Shown one piece after another: positions 17,972 through 24,851 of a stretch of DNA of 64,000 nucleotides. The stretch is from Candidatus Villigracilis adiacens (GTDB taxonomy: Bacteria > Chloroflexota > Anaerolineae > Anaerolineales > Villigracilaceae): positions 496,001 to 560,000 of the forward strand of contig JADJBU010000022.1 of assembly GCA_016703605.1 (NCBI GenBank), given 5' to 3'. Made by a program: the position numbers and the translations under genes. The notes beneath the pieces were generated by a model, which worked only from the letters and a program-made list of their open reading frames with translations, did not search any database and had not been told where the DNA came from. Position 1 is the first letter of the stretch; every line of letters begins with the position of its first letter.

Positions 17972-20524
17972 TTATTCCCCGCCAAACGCCGCCATCTCGA
18001 CAACCTCGCCGCCAGCCTGAATTTGGTAGTAGGGCATCCACGCCACGCCGAAGATGTTGACGTACACATCGGTCTTCTTGGGGTTGATGGTCACTTCGCT
18101 CGATTCACTGACAACCCTGCCCCATTTATCGCTGATCTCGCGGACCATGTTTTCATGTTCCTTTGTGAGGTCATTCAAGTCCTTGGTCAACTTGGCGATC
18201 ATTTCCTTCGATTCCTGAACCTCGGCTTTGGCGCTCTCGGCAAGGCGGTGTTTGGTGAACTGGGTGGTGATGCTCTTTTTGCGCGTCAACCCGAAGACGC
18301 TCGCCCCAAGTTCGAGCAGGTTCGCGCCGGATTCAATGTTGCGGTTCTGCAATTCGGCTTCATCCTCGCGCAGTTCGCGGTGTTCGCGCCCAAGTTTGTC
18401 TTCGAGAGTCCGGATCTTTTTCTCAAGGGTTGCAGTTTTCTTGTCTATCTCGGCGTCGCGCGCGTCGCGGGCGGCCTCGGCGCAGGCTTTCATGAAATCG
18501 GCTTGCGACACTTCCGGTCCGGCAAAGACTTTGAGCGCGGTATTCGCCCGGGCGGTGACGGATGAATTGCGGAAGACCCAGTCGGTGAAGTCCTTTTGAA
18601 GCGCGGTCATCAACTTCGAATCGTTCAGGGGCGCTTCGATGGAGCCGAACTTTGAAGAAGGCGCAGCCATCGTTTCGATCTTATCGAGGGATGGACCGGC
18701 ATACGGGAATTCCTCCCAGCGGACGATGCCGCGCCGGTCAAGCGCGGGGACGAGGGCGGTCTTCGTCGCTTCGCTGTCCACGCCGTATTTGCGGTCGAGG
18801 ATGCGGACTTGAGCCGAGGCAAGCAGGACGGGGCGATAGATCACGCCTTGAATCGCTGCGCCATAGGCTTGAGTCCTGCCAGCGGCATTGAAGGCTTCGG
18901 GCAGGCTGTAATTTTGCGGCAGGTAATATTCGCGAATTCCATTCGGCAGGTTGGGCTTGGTGGACGTGCCGTTGACCGATGTCCCATTACTGCGCGGAGG
19001 GGTCGGGGTTTTGGGCTGCGCTGGAGCGGATACCGGAACAGCGACCGGCTGGACGTGATCCACTGGCGGCTTGGATTCAACTTTGGGAGCAGAGACAGGC
19101 CTGTCCTGAGTCCGAGGCGCCGCTTCCTTTGCTCCGACCAACTCGTTGAGGGCGGGAATCTGATTGCGGGTCATCGGTCCGGCGAGGAAGTTCATCACCC
19201 AGCGGGTTTGGAAGAGGACCGGCTCCTTGTTGTGGACGTTGTTCATCACGAAGACGCGTTTGCCAAGCGATGAAATGAGTTTGTCCATTTGGGCGCGGGA
19301 GATGCCGCCCGCCAGGCTTTCAAGCCCGTCGAGCAGGCGGTTCTTGTCGCGCTCGGTCTGGAGTTTGCCGATGAACCATGTGCCGGTGTTCGAGAGGGCT
19401 TTGTAATCGAGGTCAACCGGGTTTTGGGTGGCGAGCAAAATGCCCAAGCCGAACGCGCGCGCCTGCTTCAACATGCGGAGCAAAGGTTGTTTGGACGGCG
19501 GGTTGGCGGTGGGCGGAAGGTAGCCATAGATCTCGTCCATATAAAGAAGGGCGCGCAGGGCAGAAGAACCCTTTTGAGTGCGCATCCAGGTTTCGACAGC
19601 GGAGAGTAATAGTGTGGTGAAGAACATGCGCTCGCCGTCGGAGAGATGCGCAAGATAGAAGATGCTGTGGCGCGGCTGCCCGTCATCGGTAAAGAGCAGC
19701 GATTTCACGTCGAGAGATTCGCCTTCGCGCCAGGATTCAAAGGCGGGCGCGGCGAGGATGTTATTGAGGGTCATCGCCAGTTCGGTGCGGTCCTTGGGCG
19801 GGAAGAAGGTATCCACCGGGAATGCGCCGAGTTTTTCGAAGGGCGGGTTCTGCGTTTGCAGGATCAACTCGTCGAGTTCGAGTCCGTTGCCCTGCGACCA
19901 GTGTTCCTCAAAGATATTGGAAAGTAAAATGTGCTCGCGCGAGCGGATCGGGTCGAGGTCGTTCATGCCGACCAATCCCAGCAGGGCGGTGACGGTGCTG
20001 CTGATCTTTTCGCGGATGACTTCGCGGTTCTCCTCCCAATCGAGGGCAGGCGCGGCGAGAGACGACAACACGCTGACGGGAATCCCCGCATTGGATCCCG
20101 GCGTATAAATGGAAAACTTGACCGCATTCTTGAGGTCCATGACCCGTTCCTGCGTCATCCCCCAATCCTTGATTCCCTTCTGCCAGGCTTCGGCGGCTTC
20201 CTCCGCGGCTTTTTCTTCGCTCATGTTCGCGCGGCGGGCGACTTCGGGGTCGATCCACGGCTGGAAGTCCTGCGGCAGCAGTTCGGGGAAATGCAAAAGC
20301 AGGTTGGTCAGGTCGCCTTTGGGGTCAATGATAACGGCGGGTATTCCGTTCAACGCGGCTTCTTCGAGCAGGGAGATGCACAAGCCGGTCTTGCCGGAGC
20401 CGGTCATGCCGGTGACGACGGCGTGGGTGGTCAGGTCGGCTGAGTCGTAGTTGAGGTCTTTATCCGTCAATTTGGCAGTCTTGGGGTCGAAGTGACGTCC
20501 AAGGTAAAAGGTCAGGTCGGTCAT
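17972..20524 (-). CDS. HerA/DUF87-like ATPase with C-terminal coiled coil
   Basis: 850 residues. The N-terminal HerA/FtsK-type ATPase has Walker A GMTGSGKTG (Lys45), Walker B ALLYMDEIYGY (Asp330-Glu331) and a sensor-like ATQNPVDLDY. A Pro-rich linker (about 470-530) follows, then a domain of unknown type and a strongly charged coiled coil (about 690-810) with many Glu, Lys and Arg. The C-terminus ends in a short beta-rich stretch (WGRVVSESSEVTINPKK). HerA-like ATPases form hexameric DNA translocases, often with nucleases in repair or defence. No NurA nuclease or restriction partner is adjacent, so the role is open. Copies of a MITE-like element lie on both sides and a CRISPR array is 0.6 kb away. 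Confidence 0.8.
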   Translation of the reverse strand: MTDLTFYLGRHFDPKTAKLTDKDLNYDSADLTTHAVVTGMTGSGKTGLCISLLEEAALNGIPAVIIDPKGDLTNLLLHFPELLPQDFQPWIDPEVARRANMSEEKAAEEAAEAWQKGIKDWGMTQERVMDLKNAVKFSIYTPGSNAGIPVSVLSSLAAPALDWEENREVIREKISSTVTALLGLVGMNDLDPIRSREHILLSNIFEEHWSQGNGLELDELILQTQNPPFEKLGAFPVDTFFPPKDRTELAMTLNNILAAPAFESWREGESLDVKSLLFTDDGQPRHSIFYLAHLSDGERMFFTTLLLSAVETWMRTQKGSSALRALLYMDEIYGYLPPTANPPSKQPLLRMLKQARAFGLGILLATQNPVDLDYKALSNTGTWFIGKLQTERDKNRLLDGLESLAGGISRAQMDKLISSLGKRVFVMNNVHNKEPVLFQTRWVMNFLAGPMTRNQIPALNELVGAKEAAPRTQDRPVSAPKVESKPPVDHVQPVAVPVSAPAQPKTPTPPRSNGTSVNGTSTKPNLPNGIREYYLPQNYSLPEAFNAAGRTQAYGAAIQGVIYRPVLLASAQVRILDRKYGVDSEATKTALVPALDRRGIVRWEEFPYAGPSLDKIETMAAPSSKFGSIEAPLNDSKLMTALQKDFTDWVFRNSSVTARANTALKVFAGPEVSQADFMKACAEAARDARDAEIDKKTATLEKKIRTLEDKLGREHRELREDEAELQNRNIESGANLLELGASVFGLTRKKSITTQFTKHRLAESAKAEVQESKEMIAKLTKDLNDLTKEHENMVREISDKWGRVVSESSEVTINPKKTDVYVNIFGVAWMPYYQIQAGGEVVEMAAFGGE

Positions 20525-20731
20525 GAATGCGGCTCCTAAATTTCTTCAGACTCGAAAGGTTTTGAAAAACCATAGAGTCTTGCATTTGTAATAGAACGCG
20601 CGTGCTAGTGGTTAATTTAACCGATTTCAGCCCAAATGACAATGAAATACGAACCGAATCGCATGGCTTTTGAAAAGTCCGGAAAATATTAACGCGAATT
20701 CCGCGAAAAGGCGAATGTCGCAAATTTCTTA

Positions 20732-20840
20732 ACTCACCTTACGTTGCGGGGGGTTTTAAATCATTTGCGAAAATTGGCGGCGAACGTCCCTGGAACGGCC
20801 CGCCGTGGACTTACTCAGCATGACATCGCGTAAGGTGAGT
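20732..20840. mobile_element. 109-bp second copy of the MITE-like element, inverted
   Basis: Ends ACTCACCTTACG (20732-20743) and GCGTAAGGTGAGT (20828-20840) match the terminal repeats of the 17701-17965 element. The right 48 bp, reversed, correspond nearly base for base to the left end of that copy (GATGTCATGCTGAGTAAGTC shared). No target duplication is evident. The interior is shorter, consistent with deletion. Confidence 0.7.
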
Positions 20841-20867
20841 CAAGAAAACTCTCTCACGCATTACGCA

Positions 20868-21713
20868 TCATTTATACACATGCTCCGAATCAAAGACGTG
20901 CGAATGCATGTTTGCCACCCATTGCTTGCCGTCCTCCGTCAGCCTCAGGTAGGCCAGCGCATCCTTCAAATACGGGTTGACCTGCTCCCAGTAGAAACTG
21001 GCATAGCTCTTGCGCATATCGTGGGGAGAGTTATAACCGAACTTCGCATTCAAACCGAGCTCCTGGAACTCATAGAACAACGCGGGCGTTTTTCTAAAAT
21101 AATCGGGGTCGCCCAACTGCCCGACAAAATCCGCGGCGCGGACGAGCCCCCCCAAGCCTTTCGTATCCTTATACTTCTCATCCGGCGGCGGCGGAAAGCG
21201 CGTCATTTCGACATACTCGGCGATCTTCACGGCATCCACCTGTTTATCCATCTCATCCAGCAGTCCCGCCCCGAAGCGCTCCAAGACAAACTGCCTGCCG
21301 CGGTTGACGTGATAGGGAGTCAACGCCACATCGGTGCCTTCCGGCGGAATTTCAACCTGCCCCCCATCGCCGGTCGAAAACGTCGTCGCGCCGTCGTCCT
21401 TCAAGACACCCTTGACATACCCAATATCGTGACACAACACCGCGATCATATACCGCATCCAATCGCGCGGACTGACTCCCCCCTCCCGCAAATGCTTGCC
21501 TTCGATGATCGCCAGCCCCGCCAGCGAAACCATGATGGTGTGATCGATGTCGTGATAAAGCGCGTCTGAATTGGAAATATTTTCGAGCGCGAGCCTGCCC
21601 ACCCAGCAGGTGATATTGCCGTAGTCGCCCCTCAAATCGCCGTAGGTGCGGCGGTACGAATTGCGCAATTGCTCCACGAACATATCGATGGTAAGTTCCT
21701 GCCAGTTAAGCAT
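20868..21713 (-). CDS. HD-domain metal-dependent phosphohydrolase
   Basis: 281 residues with the metal-binding HD pattern: His-Asp-containing YHDIDHTIMV near residue 54, LCHDIGYV near residue 93 and a later Asp in LVRAADFVGQLGD. Such proteins hydrolyse phosphomonoesters or phosphodiesters of nucleotides, but the substrate cannot be read from the sequence. Similar stand-alone HD proteins occur in Cyanobacteria and Chloroflexota. It is cytosolic, with no signal peptide. It follows the HerA-like gene's promoter region on the same strand (upstream in transcription), separated by the second MITE-like copy. Confidence 0.8.
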   Translation of the reverse strand: MLNWQELTIDMFVEQLRNSYRRTYGDLRGDYGNITCWVGRLALENISNSDALYHDIDHTIMVSLAGLAIIEGKHLREGGVSPRDWMRYMIAVLCHDIGYVKGVLKDDGATTFSTGDGGQVEIPPEGTDVALTPYHVNRGRQFVLERFGAGLLDEMDKQVDAVKIAEYVEMTRFPPPPDEKYKDTKGLGGLVRAADFVGQLGDPDYFRKTPALFYEFQELGLNAKFGYNSPHDMRKSYASFYWEQVNPYLKDALAYLRLTEDGKQWVANMHSHVFDSEHVYK

Positions 21714-21993
21714 GATCGGTTCCTCAAGTGCTAAAATTAGAGTCGCTTCGAAAGTTTACCAGAAACAGATCGAGCGGCAAAAACCGGTCATTCATTTAAC
21801 ATGACACGCTGACCGGCTCTTCCCCGCTCAAGCCGGGACGGTCTCTTCAGGCATTTTCTCCCGAACAGATTTGCCCCGCGTCATTCCCCGCCGCGGCCTG
21901 CCAGCCCATCCCAAGCCTTTTCCATGCGGATGATTTGACCAGCGGACTTCAACGCCCGGGGGCGTTGGAGTCCATGCCCAAAAATTAAACATC
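21714..21993. other. intergenic region between divergent HD-hydrolase and miaA genes
   Basis: No gene is seen. It contains a small perfect hairpin (CAACGCC at 21949-21955 with GGCGTTG at 21960-21966) in the probable miaA leader. Promoters for both directions presumably lie here, but no clear -35/-10 pair stands out. Confidence 0.4.
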
Positions 21994-22926
21994 GTGACAA
22001 AACCGCCCGTCATCCTCATTGTTGGACCCACCGCCGTCGGCAAAACAGAACTTGCCCTTCGACTCGCCGAAAAATTGACCGGAGAGATCGTCTCCGTCGA
22101 TTCGCGCCTGTTCTACCGCGGCATGGACATCGGCACTGCCAAGCCCTCGCAGGAGGAAATGGCGCGCGCGCCGCATCACCTGATAAACATCGTCAACCCG
22201 GATGAAACCTTGAGCCTTGCCGTCTTCCAGCAAATGGCGCGGGATGCGATTGCCGGTATTCACGAATGCGGCAAACTCCCGTTTTTGGTCGGCGGGACCG
22301 GGCAATACGTCCGCGCGGTGACGCAGGGGTGGAGTCCGCCGGAGGTGACGCCAAGCCAAAGGATGAGGGATGAATTAGGAAGGATGAAGGAAGAAAGAGG
22401 GAAAGAATGGCTGCACGAGAAATTGAGGATGATGGACGAGAAGGCGGCGGAAAAGATAGACGCCCGGAATTTTAGAAGAACGATACGGGCGTTGGAAGTG
22501 ATTCTCACAACGGGGCGGAGATTTTCTGAGCAGCGCGGCTCGGGTGATTTGCCGTATCAATTGATAACCGTCGGGTTGACCCGCCCGCGCGAGGAGTTAT
22601 ATCAACGGGTGGACGAGCGCATCGAGAAGATGTTCGCCGATGGTCTGTTGGATGAGGTGAAGGGTTTACTCGATAAAGGCTACTCCCCCGCTTTGCCGAG
22701 CATGTCCGCCATTGGGTACAGGGAATGTGTCGGCGTAATAAAAGGCTCGATGACGCTGGAACAAGCCAAAGTCGAGATGAGGCGCGCTACACGTATCTTT
22801 GTGCGCAGGCAGGGGAACTGGTTCAAGGAGTCCGATCCAGGAATCAAATGGTTCGATCCGAGTCTTGCTGATGCGAATAAAATCGAAGCGTTCATCCGTA
22901 ACTCGCTGAAAAGCGGGGTGTTGTAA
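21994..22926 (+). CDS. miaA: tRNA dimethylallyltransferase
   Basis: 310 residues, start GTG at 21994. The P-loop IVGPTAVGKTELA at the N-terminus, the DSRLFYRGMDIGTAKP segment (the family usually has DSMQVYRGMDIGTAKP) and VGGTGQYVRA identify MiaA. The conserved IGYRE segment is seen as SAIGYRECVGVI, followed by ATRIFVRRQGNWF. The enzyme adds a dimethylallyl group to A37 of tRNAs reading UNN codons. The bases at about 22360-22500 are more A/G-rich than the neighbours, encoding a charged helix insertion domain. Confidence 0.95.
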   Translation: MTKPPVILIVGPTAVGKTELALRLAEKLTGEIVSVDSRLFYRGMDIGTAKPSQEEMARAPHHLINIVNPDETLSLAVFQQMARDAIAGIHECGKLPFLVGGTGQYVRAVTQGWSPPEVTPSQRMRDELGRMKEERGKEWLHEKLRMMDEKAAEKIDARNFRRTIRALEVILTTGRRFSEQRGSGDLPYQLITVGLTRPREELYQRVDERIEKMFADGLLDEVKGLLDKGYSPALPSMSAIGYRECVGVIKGSMTLEQAKVEMRRATRIFVRRQGNWFKESDPGIKWFDPSLADANKIEAFIRNSLKSGVL

Positions 22927-22955
22927 TTGACTTTTAACATTTTCACATATATACT
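22927..22955 (+). promoter_or_regulatory. sigma-70 type promoter of the acyl-CoA ligase gene
   Basis: TTGACT (22927-22932) and TATACT (22950-22955) are 17 bp apart. They begin just past the miaA stop codon and 45 bp before the ligase start. Confidence 0.75.
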
Positions 22956-22999
22956 TGACGAAAGTTGACTTCGACGATTCCCATTTTGGAGGAGGAAGT

Positions 23000-24700
23000 A
23001 TGAGCAACAAACCCTGGCTGGCGCACTACGATAAGGGTGTGCCGCACACAATCGAATACCCGAAGGTGCCGCTGTTTCATTTTTTGGAGGATGCGGCGCG
23101 CAAGTATCCTGACCGTGCCTGTACGATTTTCAAAGGCGCGGTCATTTCGTATCGCGACATGAATGCGATGACCGACCACATGGCGGCGGCGCTGGTGGAG
23201 ATGGGCGTGAAGAAGGGCGACCGGGTGGGTATCTTCATGCCGAACATCCCGCAGTTCTTGATCGCTTACTTTGGCATCCTCAAGGCGGGCGGCGTGGTGG
23301 TGGCAGTGAATCCGACCTACCCTGTGGAGGAAATCCTCACGCCGGTGAAGGATGCGAACATCGAGGTTATGTTCTGCATGAGCCGCTTCTACGGCAAGTT
23401 GAAGGAAGTGCGCGAGAAGTCGGGGTTGAAGAAGATCATCGTGACGAATATCAAGGAGACCCTGCCGCCGCTGCTGCGCTTCCTCTTTACGGTTGCGAAG
23501 GAGAAGAAGGAAGGCGACCGGGTTGACGCGCTGGACAGCCGGGATATGTGGATGCAGGATGTTTTGAAAAGCCACGCCAATTCCGCCAAGCCCAATGTGG
23601 ATATCCAGCCTGAGGATACGGCGCTCTTCCAATATTCCGGCGGAACGACCGGCGTGCCGAAGGGCGCGGTTGCCATGCACAAGAATGTGGTGGCGAACAC
23701 GCTCATGATGAAAGCCTGGTTCGTCACTGCGGTGGAGGGCGAAGAAGTGGTGCTGATGGGCATTCCGCTCTTCCATGTCTACGGCATGGTGGCGGGCATG
23801 AACTTCGGCATGACCATCGGCGCGAGCCTGGTGATGATCCCGAATGCGCGCGACTTCAAGGATGTGCTGGAGAATATCAGCAAGTTCAAGGCGACGCTCT
23901 TTCCCGGCGTGCCGTTGCTGTATAACGCGCTCAATAATCACCCCGACGTGAAATCGGGCAAGTACAACCTTTCTTCGATCAAGGCTTGTCTCTCCGGTTC
24001 GGCTGCGCTGATGCGCGAAACAAAAGACGAGTTCGAGCGCCTGACCGGCGGCAAGGTCTTCGAAGGCTTCGGCATGTCTGAGACTCCCACCGCTGTGACG
24101 TGCAATCCGCTCAACGGCGTGAACAAGACCGGTTCCATCGGGATGCCCCTGCCGGATGTGGACATCAAGATCATCAACCTCGACGACGGCGAAACCGAAA
24201 TGCCGCAGGGCGAGATCGGCGAGATCGTGGTCAATTCGCCGAATGTGATGAAGGGTTATCACAATATGCCGACCGAGACCGCCAACTCCCTGCGTCCGTT
24301 GAAGGACGGCAAAACCTGGCTCTTCACCGGCGACATCGCCCGCATGGACGAGGACGGCTATTTCTACATCGTGGACCGTAAGAAGGAACTGATCAAGCCG
24401 GGCGGTTTCCAGGTGTGGCCCCGCGAGGTGGAGGAAGCCATCATGGACCATCCCAAGGTTCTCGAGGTGGGCGTGGGCGGCATCCCCGACCCGAAGAGCG
24501 GCGAAACGGTCAAAGCCTGGGTGGTGGTCAAACCGGGCGAGTCTCTCACCGAGGACGAGTTGAAGGAATTCTGCAAGGGCAAACTTGCCCCGTACAAGGT
24601 TCCGCGCTTCATTGAATTCCGCAGCGAACTGCCCAAGACCACCGTCGGCAAAATTCTGCGCCGCGAACTGGTGAGACAGCACAAGGAAGGCGCGAAGTAA
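23000..24700 (+). CDS. long-chain acyl-CoA synthetase (AMP-forming)
   Basis: 566 residues from the ATG at 23000, preceded by GGAGGAGGAAG; a longer frame from 22955 starts inside the promoter and is unlikely. ANL-superfamily motifs are YSGGTTGVPKGAV (AMP/P-loop), GFGMSETP, the hinge segment YIVDRKKELIKPGG and the C-terminal catalytic Lys in LPKTTVGKILRREL. It activates a carboxylic acid with ATP and then transfers it to CoA. The length and the FadD-like spacing suggest long-chain fatty acids. Monocistronic, with its own promoter and terminator. Confidence 0.92.
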   Translation: MSNKPWLAHYDKGVPHTIEYPKVPLFHFLEDAARKYPDRACTIFKGAVISYRDMNAMTDHMAAALVEMGVKKGDRVGIFMPNIPQFLIAYFGILKAGGVVVAVNPTYPVEEILTPVKDANIEVMFCMSRFYGKLKEVREKSGLKKIIVTNIKETLPPLLRFLFTVAKEKKEGDRVDALDSRDMWMQDVLKSHANSAKPNVDIQPEDTALFQYSGGTTGVPKGAVAMHKNVVANTLMMKAWFVTAVEGEEVVLMGIPLFHVYGMVAGMNFGMTIGASLVMIPNARDFKDVLENISKFKATLFPGVPLLYNALNNHPDVKSGKYNLSSIKACLSGSAALMRETKDEFERLTGGKVFEGFGMSETPTAVTCNPLNGVNKTGSIGMPLPDVDIKIINLDDGETEMPQGEIGEIVVNSPNVMKGYHNMPTETANSLRPLKDGKTWLFTGDIARMDEDGYFYIVDRKKELIKPGGFQVWPREVEEAIMDHPKVLEVGVGGIPDPKSGETVKAWVVVKPGESLTEDELKEFCKGKLAPYKVPRFIEFRSELPKTTVGKILRRELVRQHKEGAK

Positions 24701-24735
24701 GACGTAAAAAGCGAAACGCAATAGTTGCGTTAAAG

Positions 24736-24774
24736 AAAACTCACCCTGTTTCTTTTGAAACGGGGTGAGTTTTT
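24736..24774 (+). terminator. terminator of the acyl-CoA ligase gene
   Basis: Arms AAAACTCACCCTGTTTC (24736-24752) and its partner (24757-24773) pair with one G-T wobble around TTTT, then run into GAGTTTTTATA. Confidence 0.85.
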
Positions 24775-24795
24775 ATATTGTTGTTAGTGGAGCGC

Positions 24796-24833
24796 GAAGT
24801 CTCCTGACTTTGCCGCCGAAGCCAGGAGACTTC
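24796..24833. terminator. inverted repeat downstream of the cohesin/dockerin operon
   Basis: Perfect 11-bp arms GAAGTCTCCTG (24796-24806) and CAGGAGACTTC (24823-24833) enclose a 16-base loop, 19 bp past the minus-strand stop of the M23 gene. There is no strong T tract. It may be a dispersed palindromic repeat used as an mRNA end. Confidence 0.5.
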
Positions 24834-24851
24834 GGACTCCTTTCAGTCAAT

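Noticed and set aside
22955..22999. Earlier start for the acyl-CoA ligase
   Set aside because: It would begin at the end of the -10 box; the ATG at 23000 has a strong ribosome binding site.
22943..24721. 592-residue open frame opposite the acyl-CoA ligase
   Set aside because: It mirrors a well-conserved gene in a G+C-rich region, with a His/Arg-rich composition typical of antisense shadows and no family match.
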